DNA of 25,297 nucleotides from Fragilariopsis cylindrus CCMP1102 (GCA_900095095.1 FMBT01000005.1:1-25297); one strand, 5' to 3'; positions 11,031 to 21,161 are shown, numbered from the stretch's first letter. The notes: generated from the sequence alone by a model not told the origin. Made by a program: numbers and translations.

Positions 11031-11580
11031 GAATTTGATTGATATAACTACAACATACAAACACAACAATACGCACGGGGAGGAATGGGTGCATCAATTG
11101 GCGAACACAAATACAATGACCTATAATATAATATCACGGGAGGAATGGGCAAATCAACGAATCGAACGGATCCGATCCGTTCGATAAAATCTATATGATG
11201 GGGAGGAATGAGCGAATCAATCCGATACGATCTGTATTACGAATCTATATTACGAATCTATATTACGATCTATTAATAACTAAAATACAAACACAACAAT
11301 ACACATGATAATCTAATATGAATCAATCAACGAACGGATCGAACGAACGGAATGGAACCAATCCTATCCCCAATCGATACTGTACATATTGTGTTTGCAA
11401 TCACAACAAGCAACAAATACAGTGCATACAGTATCTATTCATCATTAATATAAACACACACAGTAGTACTTATTAACATAAATATAGCATAGTTGATTCA
11501 ATCGTAATGATAGTTATTGATTTATTTTGTTGTATTGAGTATCGTTCCATCATTATCTTTGTGTTTGATGTCTCTTATTG
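10968..11580 (+). repeat. Degenerate repeats in the 3' part of the transposon
   Basis: A GAGGAATGGG(N)..AATCAACGAA unit recurs near 10968, 11080, 11140 and 11203 (about 60-nt spacing for the last three). A 13-nt unit TCTATATTACGAA is repeated about three times at 11231-11268. ACAAACACAACAATAC occurs at about 11056 and 11287. The first units overlap the last transposase codons, so the array seems to have grown out of the coding end. Confidence 0.65.
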
Positions 11581-11605
11581 GGGTTAAAAGGGGATACTTT
11601 AACCC
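11581..11605. other. 8-bp hairpin next to the right TIR
   Basis: GGGTTAAA (11581-11588) and TTTAACCC (11598-11605) can pair around a 9-nt loop, 26 nt inside the right TIR. It could be a subterminal transposase site or a transcription-end structure; no equivalent was seen by the left TIR. Confidence 0.4.
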
Positions 11606-11631
11606 TATATCTTAATATTTTAAGGTTTTAG

Positions 11632-11698
11632 CGTGTTAATAAGACGCACTAAATTTTCACTGCATAGCGCGCGGTCATTAAGCGTTGACTGGAGGAAG
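11632..11698 (-). repeat. Right terminal inverted repeat of the mariner-type element
   Basis: Exact reverse complement of 7912-7978 over all 67 nt; flanked outside by TA at 11699-11700. Confidence 0.97.
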
Positions 11699-11700
11699 TA

Positions 11701-12074
11701 GTTGTCAGTTCAATAGTTTTTCCCTCCTACATGGCGGATCTTCTGGAACTGGGATCCGAAATAAATAGGCAAATGCAGAAGCTTTTAAAGTAAACAATAT
11801 AAAAGTAGTATATACACTACACTAACTAGTCACTAGTCCTAGTCTTTTCCTATCATTCAAAGATAAATTAAATACTAGTAGTTTCCTACTTCCTCCAACT
11901 GACGACGTACGTACATGACGAAAATAATCGCGCCATTCTCCACAGCAAGCAAATTCTATTTTACAATTACATTTTTTAAATTTACCTTCTTTTTTAAATA
12001 CACAAAACAATCACCTGAACATTGATTTCATGATTGTATGATTGACAGCTAACAAAAGAAGGAAAATTATCATA
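11701..12074. promoter_or_regulatory. Upstream region of the dioxygenase gene
   Basis: 374 nt between the transposon and the ATG at 12075. No gene was seen. It holds TACTTCCTCCA at 11887-11897, identical to the first 11 nt of the transposon end including TA, and the 9-mer TCGCGCCAT at 11938-11946, which also occurs twice upstream of the ZRANB3-like gene. Confidence 0.35.
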
Positions 12075-13629
12075 ATGGATGAAACGTTAGAATCGCCATG
12101 CCATCAGAAGGATGTCTTTGACCTTGCATCGCTTCTAGCAGATCCCCGAAGACGAATCGATCCCGTGACATGGAAAGAAATTTGTCCAGGGCTATCTCTT
12201 ACATCCGCTGTACACAAAAAACGACGTTCAGAACGGAAAGATAGAAGTAACGCCGAATACGCAGATCAAAGTTAAGAGGAGACAAGAAAAATTGACACAC
12301 GATGGATACGCTCTTGTAGATGATTCTTTGGACGTCAAATTGATTCGTGAAGGTATCGAAGCCTTGCACCATCGAAAGCTCCCGGCAACATTTATCCTGA
12401 TGTTCGATGAGACGTGGAAACTGGCTCTTGAATCAAAACGCATACTGGAAAAATCGTCGCACAAGAAAAACATATTCAACTACGACCTCCTCGCTTGGTA
12501 TATTCCACCAGGTAGTGCTGGATTCTCACCACACCGCGATAGGCAACCTGATGATGCGAGCACAACATTTCATTCTGACAACCAACCGAAATTTATTACA
12601 CAATGGATTGCTCTATCAGACGCAACACCTGCAAATTCATGTCTGTATGTGATACCAAAGCCGTACGATCCTGGCTACATAACCGGTGATATTACCGAAG
12701 AATCTACTACTACTATTACTACTACTACTAGTATCAATGGCAATCCTTTATATCGAGCCTTATCAACAAAGGAATCCTTCCAGCATATACGATGCCTTCC
12801 CAGGAAAGCTGGTCAGTCGATTCTCTTTACACATCGTATTATTCATTGGGGCTCACAAAGTGATGATGTGGAACAAAGCGGTGATAATAGTGACGATGAT
12901 ACCAGCTCGACAATCTCACCGCGAATTGCAATTTCATTTGTTTGTTCCGATCCTGATTTCGAATCTCCTCTATTGGTTAATCACGCAAAATACTTCGCCG
13001 ATACCGAGAACAGTGAAACTAATGATTCACTTATAATATTACCACCCTTACACATAAGACTGTTGTTGATTTGTGCACAACTCTTGATCTATTATCAACG
13101 ATTTGATATTGACAAATCAGTCATAAAGGTATGTTATAACTATTGTAAGTATCATGAACAAGAACTAACAGAAACTTACCGCCGTAAAGTTTATGTGGAG
13201 TTCGTCAAGGCTATGAGAGAACAAGTCGGAAGCAATCAAGACAACAGCATCGGTACCACTAATGTTTTTGATAATGCTTCATGCAACGTGGAAACTACTG
13301 ATGATACATCAAGCCCAGATGATAGGCTTAGAAATGATGACGACGACGAATGTGACGACGACGACGACGACGACGAAGAGGATGCTATGATGGAAGAAAT
13401 GTTAAATGCAGAAGCAGGTGGATATGGTGAGTTTGAAGATGACTACGATGATATCGAGCAAGAAGATGGGATGGATCAAAAGGAAAATAACAGTTCTGAG
13501 GACGAAGATGATTTGGTGGACGCTGAAGAAGATCTCGATCTCTTCGGAAAGAGGAAGAAAGAAATCACCTCTCACGCAGAGACAAAGTTGCCATTCAAGA
13601 AAGCTAAGACTACGAACACTTATATCTAA
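12075..13629 (+). CDS. PhyH-superfamily Fe(II)/2-oxoglutarate dioxygenase, acidic C-terminal tail, one frame break
   Basis: Start ATG at 12075; about 517 aa, no introns needed. The first 47 codons read straight into an A6 run (12216-12221). Removing one A joins VHK to NDVQNGKIEVTPNTQIK and on to HDGYALVDDSLDVKL, the usual start of the fold. As written the frame stops at 12275. Core motifs: WYIPPGSAGFSPHRDRQPD with the metal H-x-D at about H153/D155, a WIALSDATPANSCLYVIPK strand, the distal His in THRIIHWGSQS at about H257, and the 2-oxoglutarate Arg in SPRIAISF at about R283. This matches phytanoyl-CoA dioxygenase family proteins; the substrate cannot be told from sequence. After about residue 420 the protein is a long Asp/Glu tail ending in basic clusters (GKRKKE, PFKKAK) that could be an NLS. 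Confidence 0.85.
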
Positions 13630-14113
13630 AATTGCTATTTTTCTCGCTATAAGAGTGAGAGTGATTGTGACGGTATATGCTTTTATTATTAGAATATAAG
13701 ACTATCATCATATTAGCAAACTATCATACTTAAGACTTGATTAAGTTTAGAATCTTTGTAAGTTAAATTAACAATTCATTAATGCTGTATTCTTCTTTCT
13801 TTAACAAAACCAGATCAACATAACTTCCTGTGCCGAATACTAATAGTACTGGGACGCCCCAATAGGTGTTTGTTTATTCAGTGTGTGTGTGACTCCACCT
13901 ACTGTCCGTCGTCCGCATAAATTAGCCACGACTTAAATGCACAAACCGCCAATCGTCGTGATGAACTCTGAAATAAAATTATTATTATTTTTCTTTTACA
14001 AGGAACAAAAGCACATCTCACATCATCCTTAATAAACAATAGACACGACATTAAACATTGACAGGACAAAGCTACTATTAAAAAAAAGGAGAAATAACTT
14101 AGTAGCATTCAAT
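13630..14113. other. 484-nt intergenic region
   Basis: Lies between the dioxygenase stop and the helicase ATG, both on the + strand. AT-rich, with a short GTGTGTGTG run at about 13880-13890. No gene, RNA or repeat family was seen. It should carry the 3' UTR of one gene and the promoter of the next. Confidence 0.45.
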
Positions 14114-15901
14114 ATGTCATCGCTTTTTGGAAAGAAGAGGAAGAAGTCTCTCAATAGCGAGCGTCACAATACTGATTTGAAGAGAAAACAAGATGAAATA
14201 GAAATATCATCATCACCGATAGAAAATAATAGTCAAAAGGAAACGAAAAATCCTATTCAATTATCGCCGTGGGCAGACTTTAATGATCTGGGTTTAGCCG
14301 AGCCACTCGTGGAGACGTGCAGAGCATTGGGGTTCAAGCGACCAACACCCGTCCAACGAAATATAATCCCATACCTTCTACAAGAAGAGTCGGCTCATGT
14401 ATTGGCCCTGGCATCTACGGGTTCAGGTAAAACAGCTGCTTTTGTTTTGCCTATTCTACATCGTCTATCAGCTGATCCATACGGCATTTATGCCGTTATT
14501 GTCTCTCCTACACGGGAGCTTGCGAAGCAAATCCATCAACAAGTTTTGGCACTTGGTAGTTCATACAACGTCGAATCGACGTTGGTCGTTGGTGGTATGG
14601 ACATGACAAAACAATCAACGACCTTAGAACATCGGAAACCACACTTTGTCGTCGCTACGCCTGGACGATTGGCTGAGTTACTTCGTGGACCTAGTCCACC
14701 AAAGCTTCAACATGTTCGTTTTCTGGTATTAGATGAGGCAGATCGTCTGTTGACTGCAAATTCAGGATTTGAAAGGGACGTGGCAGAATTGCTACTACAT
14801 TGTAATCGGAATAAACGGACGCAATGTCAAACATTACTCTTTAGTGCGACGATGACACGAAGTTTGGAGAGTGTTGAAAAAATTGCGGGAGCGGGACAAG
14901 GACGATTACCTTTGAAGAAATTTGTCATTAGAGATGATCAATATAGTAATAGTGACGATAAGGCTAAGCGACAGAAACTCAGTGCAGCAGAAGATGATGA
15001 TGGGGTTATTGGAAACTGTGATGATCCTGGAAATGATGATGACGAGGAGAAAAAAATTAGTGTACAAGATATGACGCCACGAATTCCAGCTGGATTGAAA
15101 CAAGAATACATATTTATGCCATCTAGAGTTAGAGATGCGTACCTGCTTACTACGATTCGAACTTTATTGTCGAATGGAGGACGAGCGAGGGATAGTAATG
15201 GTCGTCATGCTTGGAGAGGAAAGAATCGTCATAACGGGAATGAATCGGAAGATAATGATGACGACGAAGAGGAGGAAGGAAAATCCCGTTCGGCAATTGT
15301 CTTTGTCGCAACCTGTGAACGTGCAGCATTGGTATCGGAGATATTTTCCCACGTTGGTGTAGAGAACGTGGCATTACACTCGTTACTCACACAGAATAGA
15401 CGGCTAGCGGCACTTGCCAAGTTTAAATCTCAACAGGTTCGAGTCTTGGTGGCCACTGATATTGCTAGTAGAGGTCTTGATGTACCCTCTGTGGACCTAG
15501 TTATTAATTCGGAATTGCCAAGAAATCCTGTCTCCTACATCCATCGAATTGGTAGAACTGCTCGAGCCGGTCGTCGTGGTCGTGCTATTAGTTTAGTATC
15601 CGAAACAGATGTTTCGTTAGTCCATGCAGCCGAAGAGATAACTGGAAGACCTCTTGGAAAATGCTCCGAGGTTACCGACGAAGCTGCAATAAAGATGTTA
15701 GGGCCGGTGACCAAAGCTGCTCGTCTTGCTAAAATGAAATTAATGGATATTGGTTTTGACGATTTAGTTAAGAAATTCAAGGAACGAAAAGTACGTGATC
15801 GGAAGGATCGTCAACGAATAGAAAAAGCACTTCGAAAACAGGCGAAGAAACAAGCCAAAGGGAAGGAAGGAGAGAAATCGGATATTAAAAATTCGTTGTA
15901 G
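14114..15901 (+). CDS. DDX49: DEAD-box ATP-dependent RNA helicase, DDX49/Dbp8 type
   Basis: Intronless 595-codon frame with a full set of motifs. They are: Q motif FNDLGLAEPLVETC...RPTPVQ (about 56-81), motif I ASTGSGKT (100-107), Ia PTRELA (132-137), Ib TPGR (182-185), II DEAD (207-210), III SAT (244-246), V ATDIASRGLDVP and VI HRIGRTARAGRRG in the second RecA domain. The order ITGRPLG then KAARLAKMKL after motif VI and the Lys-rich tail fit the DDX49/Dbp8 subgroup, which acts in 40S ribosomal subunit biogenesis in the nucleolus. The N-terminus is basic (KKRKKS), NLS-like. Two acidic low-complexity insertions (about residues 275-313 and 357-387) lie between the RecA domains and make the protein longer than the roughly 430-480 aa usual elsewhere. 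Subgroup assignment is less sure than the family. Confidence 0.93.
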   Translation: MSSLFGKKRKKSLNSERHNTDLKRKQDEIEISSSPIENNSQKETKNPIQLSPWADFNDLGLAEPLVETCRALGFKRPTPVQRNIIPYLLQEESAHVLALASTGSGKTAAFVLPILHRLSADPYGIYAVIVSPTRELAKQIHQQVLALGSSYNVESTLVVGGMDMTKQSTTLEHRKPHFVVATPGRLAELLRGPSPPKLQHVRFLVLDEADRLLTANSGFERDVAELLLHCNRNKRTQCQTLLFSATMTRSLESVEKIAGAGQGRLPLKKFVIRDDQYSNSDDKAKRQKLSAAEDDDGVIGNCDDPGNDDDEEKKISVQDMTPRIPAGLKQEYIFMPSRVRDAYLLTTIRTLLSNGGRARDSNGRHAWRGKNRHNGNESEDNDDDEEEEGKSRSAIVFVATCERAALVSEIFSHVGVENVALHSLLTQNRRLAALAKFKSQQVRVLVATDIASRGLDVPSVDLVINSELPRNPVSYIHRIGRTARAGRRGRAISLVSETDVSLVHAAEEITGRPLGKCSEVTDEAAIKMLGPVTKAARLAKMKLMDIGFDDLVKKFKERKVRDRKDRQRIEKALRKQAKKQAKGKEGEKSDIKNSL

Positions 15902-16243
15902 AATATCTTAGTTGAATGTTGATTTACTCGGTCTATTAACCAGTTACTCTACGTACTATATAAATTTTGTTTGTTTTTTTGAGTTCAAAATACTGGCAGC
16001 GTCTGCACAACAAACAGCCCGTTGTTTACGTTCTTGATTTTGCATTTTTCTAATATGTTCAAACGGAGGAGATTGAGACGGAGGCACTGAACACGTCAGT
16101 CAAAATTTCTGTCGCCAATTCATTATTTTTCTCTTCTTGTTGCTATATATTATATGTATATATAACCAATAGTAATGCGTAATATGTACAGCCCCGCAAG
16201 AATACGTTTCTGATCATTTAAGAAAAATATTAATAGTAACACC
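15902..16243. terminator. Convergent 3' region between helicase and EngB genes
   Basis: 342 nt between two converging stop codons; both 3' UTRs and polyadenylation sites should lie here. It has AT-rich stretches (TATATATTATATGTATATATA near 16142-16164) but no clear gene or repeat. Confidence 0.35.
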
Positions 16244-18453
16244 TTAGGCTTCTGCAGCTCGTCTGAGATATCTCCAAATATCATCTCTTCCAAGCTTGCT
16301 CTCGGAAGATGTCAAAAGCACAGGCGCTTTACCCACGTTGTTTTCGTGCATAACCTTACGGAGATCGTTCATAACGTCATTAGAGACTTTACCTTTACCA
16401 GGATTATTCTTCAAATTACCCTTAGCGTTCTTATCGGCTTTTGTCAACACAATAACATATGCAACGTTCGCTGGCAGGGTTTCACTCACGAGCTTCATAA
16501 TGTTGCTGTCTTCGTCAATGGGCCCATGCCGAGAATCGATTAAGTGAAACACAACATTCAAGTTTTTGCGACTAGCCAAGTATTCACCCATGAAGGAACC
16601 CCATTTTTTTCGCTGCTCGTCGGGTACGCGAGCAAAACCAAAACCAGGAAGATCTACAAGGTAAAAACTGTCATCGTCCTTTTCTCCTTCCACCGTATCG
16701 CCATATCTGACTTCCTTTTCTCTCCCTGGCTTATCATTAACAGCAAAGTAATTCATTTGTTGTGTCTTTCCCGGGGTTTTGCTTATATACGCTAGAGACT
16801 TGCGGTTGGTGATCATATTACACAGCGAAGATTTTCCCACATTTGATCTACCGATGAAGCAAGCCTCTCCACGATCGGGAGGTGGCAAACCATTCATATC
16901 AACCGCCCCCGTAACAAAAAGCACTCGTCGAACCAAGGAATTTGACAGTGCTTCGTATACAAGATCGTCATTTTCTGAAGGAAACGAACTCATGGCATTA
17001 AGGACAGAAAATACCAAATTACAGGGAAGCTCTACATCGGGAGGTCCCTCACATGGCTGAATAGAGCCATTCCGTCGTCCAGTCTCACACTGAGCCGCAG
17101 CATGCAATAAACGGAGCCAAGGAATGGCCAATTCTTCAGCGTCTAATTGCCGCGCCATTGGTCCCATATCTTTCATCATTTTAAGGCTAATACGCCCATT
17201 GATGGCTCACCCTCAAATAGATGCCGAGATGCAACCGATGCAAGTGATCGAGCTCTGTGTTTGATTTTCTCGTGACTTTCTTCCGTGTCTAGGTCAGAGC
17301 CCTATTATTAGAGTGTTGAAAAGAATGTGTGTAATTTCGACGTCACGTTTTAGACAAAAATAAAAAAATAAGTGTATGATCCAATTCAATTCAATTCAAT
17401 TCAATTCAATTCAATCAATTTACAGTATGTAAAGAAAATTATTATTTTGATCTGCCTGAAAAACTCACCGCAAGAGGTAACGACAATTCGTCAGCAATTA
17501 TATCTAGAGCATCTGTTACGTTATGTATTCGTAGTAGGCCCCTAATGATTGCAGCAGATTCCATTGGTTGCATGGATGCTCTATATTCCAAGTGTCGGAT
17601 CTCGATTGCTCTTCTAGCAACGTTATGGTTTTCCCATCTCAAAGCAGCTACAGCCAAACGAGCCAAAAGTGATCCTCTATACCCGTAGGCAAAACCTGCG
17701 ATTGATGTGGATTTTGTTGGAATTTCCGTTTCGTTTCGTTTCGTTTCATTTCATTTCCGAATAGCAAATTAAGAAAATTGGTTAGATTTTATAAATTAAT
17801 TATATAAAGCAATAAATAATAACGTGACAAAAAAAATTATGACGTTGACAAAAAGATTGTTGCAAAGATTTAAAAAGGAACGGATTTTTTTCTTCTCTAT
17901 TCTCTCCTCACGTACCAACGTCACATTCGTCAATTAAAAAATTAGCAATAACACGTAAATCATGATGGTCATGTAACTTTTGAGCGCGTTTAATGGCTCT
18001 CAAAACATCCTCTGCCGTCGAATCGGCTGTAAGTTGAGAAATGGCCGTAGAATGCAATTTGTAAGCAGGATCTTTCGACCGTTGTTGTTGTTGCTGTTGT
18101 TGTCGCCGTTGCGCGTTATTCCCGCCATTTTTGTTCCTAGCCTTCTTATCTCGTTCCATAGCTTTACGTTCACTTCTAGGAATTTTGCGTTTTGTTTGTG
18201 TTGATGCTGTTGATGCTGTTGTTGCTGTAGTTTGACCTGACGACGACGATTGATCCTTCTCTTCATTTGCATGTGCAATCAAAAAGTCAGTGACGACACT
18301 AACATAACGTGCGGATGTAGATGTAGACGATGTATATCTACTATTGGTAATCTTTGACGGGTTTGAAGGTGTAATTGACCATCCCTCCGTATCCATCACG
18401 AATACGGTGACCCAATATAGGAAGGCCCAGCATTGTGAAAACCTCAATAACAT
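16244..18453 (-). CDS. engB: EngB/YihA-type GTPase with long N-terminal extension, three exons, one frame break
   Basis: Exons: 18453-17916, 17695-17469 and 17301-16244; introns GTACGT...CGCAG (220 nt) and GTGAGT...AATAG (167 nt), phases consistent. The product is about 607 aa against roughly 200 in bacteria. The G domain is C-terminal: G1 GRSNVGKS (about 406-413), G2 in SKTPGKT, G3 DLPGFG (about 472), G4 TKAD (about 542-545), G5-like LLTSSES. EngB proteins assist assembly of the large ribosomal subunit in bacteria and organelles. The N-terminus has a hydrophobic start (MLLRFSQCWAFLYWVTVFVM) compatible with an ER signal and hence plastid import, then a Gln run and basic linker, then helical repeats (LAVAALRWENHNVARRAIEI, SAAIIRGLLRIHNVTDALDI) resembling TPR/PPR units. 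In exon 3 VLALK and MMKDMG are out of frame by one base at an A4 run (17179-17182). With one added A the spliced length is a multiple of three. Confidence 0.88.
17382..17419 (+). repeat. Pentanucleotide (AATTC)n array in EngB intron 2
   Basis: About seven CAATT/AATTC units within the intron 17468-17302; close in sequence to the TCAAC/TCAAT array of the MED7 intron. Confidence 0.85.
17726..17758 (+). repeat. Pentanucleotide (TTTCG/TTTCA)n array in EngB intron 1
   Basis: About six units, CCGTTTCGTTTCGTTTCG drifting to TTTCATTTCATTTCC, placed just downstream of the acceptor in plus coordinates, that is near the 3' end of the intron on the coding strand. Confidence 0.8.
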
Positions 18454-19185
18454 TGTCAGAAAAGAGATCAAAATGTAGGAAATGAAAGAATTGACACACA
18501 AGTTTATTTAATTATTTGATTTTTGTGTCGAGCGAAATTTTCTACGCCAGTGTCAAAGTGTAGAACAATATTATCAAATAAAAAGGTCAAGTAAGTGGTT
18601 GGGTAATATATAAGATGTGAATGAAACCGAAGCAAGTCGCGATCCAGATGAATTAGATTTCAACCTCAACAAGAACATCAAGCGAAGCTTACGAGTGATT
18701 TGATGGCCCACCAATGGAGACTATCGCATTGCTTAGAATTTGTGACTACAATACATGCATTTTTACATGTTCTTCTGGATGTATTTTGAAAAAAAAACGA
18801 GGAATTCTGATGGGTTTTTACATTCCAACAGATTAAAGTCTTCTCCGGAACTTTTGTAGGAAATTGATTGGTATGTATTAAAGGCGAACCGATTCACTGA
18901 TTGGAGCTCCAGATGTTTTCTAATACGTCATCAGAATTCTTCTTATTCCGCGTTGTTCTTCTTTTTTCACTCAGAAAATAAATCGGTGTTTAGGGGAGGA
19001 TGGGAAAATAAAGACAAATTTTTCTCAATTTTTATTTCTCGTGCTGATTTTAATTTCTTGGATCATCAAATCTGCACATCATTTTTGTCGTACAATCCTT
19101 CTCAAAGTTCACTTACAAATTCGAAAATAGCAATACTTATTTTTATTTCGTATGAGTGACGTCGCTGACAGCGTAGATCAGAAGG
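18454..19185. promoter_or_regulatory. Divergent intergenic region between EngB and NSUN6-like genes
   Basis: 732 nt between two head-to-head start codons; expected to hold both promoters and 5' UTRs. AT-rich, with no conserved coding frame, RNA gene or repeat family. A hydrophobic open frame directly upstream of the EngB ATG lacks its own ATG and is likely 5' UTR. Confidence 0.4.
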
Positions 19186-21004
19186 ATGACATCTTCTCCT
19201 AACATTTGTTCCCTCCAAAGTCTTGAAATTCAATTAGAAGAAAGTATCTTACGGCATTTAGAATCCCAGTACAATCATCAAAAGGAAACGACAGTAGGGA
19301 ATGATGAGGAAAACAACAAAACCCATACCAGCGACGCCGCCGCCGACGACGACGATGGTGGTGATGATCATATGGGACGTATTTTATCGGCAATGAAAAG
19401 ACCTCCGGCGTACACGACATGTCGAGTGAATTTCATTCGGACTACACGGCAAGAGGTACTAGTCGAATTACAACAATTGCTATCCCCAATTTCACAATTG
19501 GAAGTACAAGAAGATCAACACTTTCCTGATGTAATCAACATCATACCGACTGGATCAAAATATATTCTATCGGATTTAACTGGGCCCATCAGTGACGATA
19601 GTGACAAGGATGATGGCGATGGCGATAGCATTGACAATATAGATGCAACAACACCAAAAGAATCAGATGTTTTGTTCTCCAATTGGCCGTTACGGAAGGA
19701 ACAAGGGTGGCCGATAGACTATCGGAGTATCATTTGTGATCGATTCTGCGGAGAGGCTGTGTTACGCGGGAGTGATATATTTGTCCGTGGTGTACTGGCT
19801 GCGGATTCTGGTATTAGAGCTGGAGAGAAAGTTGCTGTATACGCAGATATTCCATGTAAGGTCAACAATGGAATACTTACACGTGGATTGAAACTGGAAC
19901 AGTATCGAGGGAAGTGTATATATTTGGGACTAGGAATAGCAGAATGTGATAGGAACGAAATCTTTAAGAGCACAAAAGGAAAAGCTGTTACTATGTCAAT
20001 GAACTCCAAGGATAGAAGTGGGCCGATGTTGCCACCCTTAAGCGGGGTGTTACAAGACAAAATGATGTTACAAAATTTGCCATCAATATTTGTTGGCCAT
20101 GCGATCAATCCTTGTAAGAATGATATTATTCTTGATATGTGTATGGCTCCAGGTGGGAAAACCCTACATTTGGCAAGTTTGGTGCGCAATCATAATCAGA
20201 CACTTATTGTGGCGTGTGATAAGAGTCGGAAAAAGGTGGTTAGTGCGAAAGAGCTCTTTATCGGGATGGGAGCTACTTGTATTACACCTTTGGTACTGGA
20301 TGCAACAAATTGCTGTACTGACGAAGCTGTTGGTAATTCTTCACTGAAACAAGAGAGGAAAGACATATATCAGGTAAGAACGCTATTGTTTTGCCTTCTA
20401 CACTGATATTTTTTTCAACGTTTTTGTTTGTTTGTTCCGACATCACCTCTTCACTAATGTTTGACTAACTACTACATTGTATATTATTCTAACCATCGCG
20501 TGTATATGTACAAATGATCGAAAAACTAAACTTCCGCCACTAAATCTAGATTCTAAGAGAAGCTCCGATTGGTATGGATGGGTTAAGAGAGATAAAAAAA
20601 TTCAATGAACTTTCGTTCGATAAAATTGTGCTAGATCCACCGTGCAGCGCACTTGGACTACGACCTAAACTCTTCGTGGCACAAAAAAATCTGAATGAGT
20701 TGGAAAAACATGTTGAATACCAAAAGAAATTTGTTGCGCAAGCTATCAAGTTACTTAAAGTAGGTGGCTGTATGTCATACAGTACTTGCACAATCAATGG
20801 TAGTGAAAACGAAGGTATTGTGAGTCATATTTTGCAGACCTATCCGCTATGGAACTGGTACCAATCGAACTACCACCTTCGCAATCGGCGCTAGAAGGGT
20901 ATGGACTAAGCGCAAAAGAACGAAATTATGTGCGTCGTTTTGACCCAAGTGACTCAGCTGATACAATGGGATTTTTCCTTGCCTTGTTTCGGAAACGTTC
21001 GTGA
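19186..21004 (+). CDS. NSUN6: NSUN6-like RNA (cytosine-5) methyltransferase with PUA domain, two exons, one frame break
   Basis: Transfers a methyl group from SAM to C5 of cytosine; the NSUN6 group modifies C72 of tRNA-Thr/Cys and some mRNAs. Exon 1 is 19186-20373, the intron is 20374-20549 (GTAAGA...TCTAG), exon 2 is 20550-21004; about 547 aa. An acidic insert (about 45-62) precedes RPPAYTTCRVNFIRTTRQEV (residues 72-91). A PUA domain follows (about 190-270: AVLRGSDIFVRGVLAADSGI, AGEKVAVYADI). Then the Rossmann core: SAM motif ILDMCMAPGGKT (315-326), motif IV DPPCSALG with C428 and motif VI SYSTCTI with C476, the paired catalytic cysteines of this class. Near 20846-20849 one base is missing: QTYPL is followed out of frame by ELVPIELPPS and the family's final RRFDPSDSADTMGFFLALF. 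The literal sequence stops at about 20894. With one base added the splice lengths divide by three. PUA presence favours NSUN6 over other NSUN types. Confidence 0.9.
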
Positions 21005-21161
21005 TCATGAATATCCAGAAAAAATGCTAGAGTAAAGATAACATCGTAACTTAAGAAGAAGAAAAAATTCAAAGTAGATGAAATTACAAAATCGCCCGGT
21101 ATTCAAATAGGACGATTCCACGCAATTGTGCAGGAAGAACATCAATTTGTCATATTTCATT
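21005..21161. terminator. Convergent 3' region between NSUN6-like and ZRANB3-like genes
   Basis: 157 nt between two converging stop codons, so both transcripts must end here or overlap. No other feature was seen. Confidence 0.35.

Larger units (their letters stand above)
7910..11700 (+). mobile_element. Tc1/mariner-type DNA transposon, complete with TIRs and TA target duplication
   Basis: The element is bounded by perfect 67-bp inverted repeats at 7912-7978 and 11632-11698, each flanked outside by TA (7910-7911 and 11699-11700), the target duplication of Tc1/mariner elements. The TIR starts CTTCCTCCAGTCAACGC, resembling the CTCCCTCC start of plant mariner-like elements and Stowaway MITEs. 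Inside, a DDE transposase reading frame runs left to right (8475-11030), preceded by about 500 nt of untranslated leader and followed by about 600 nt of degenerate repeats. Total length with TA is 3791 bp. It sits 88 bp downstream of hemB and about 370 bp upstream of the dioxygenase gene, interrupting neither. The identical TIRs suggest fairly recent insertion, yet the transposase is broken many times as written. Confidence 0.88.

Noticed and set aside
11822-12010. 62-codon minus-strand open frame between transposon and dioxygenase
   Set aside because: Short, Cys/Lys-rich by base composition, no family resemblance and no splice partner.
12292-12294. Start of the dioxygenase at an internal TTG (12292)
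   Set aside because: Not a plausible eukaryotic start; the frame reads upstream through family-like sequence to the A6 run and the ATG at 12075.
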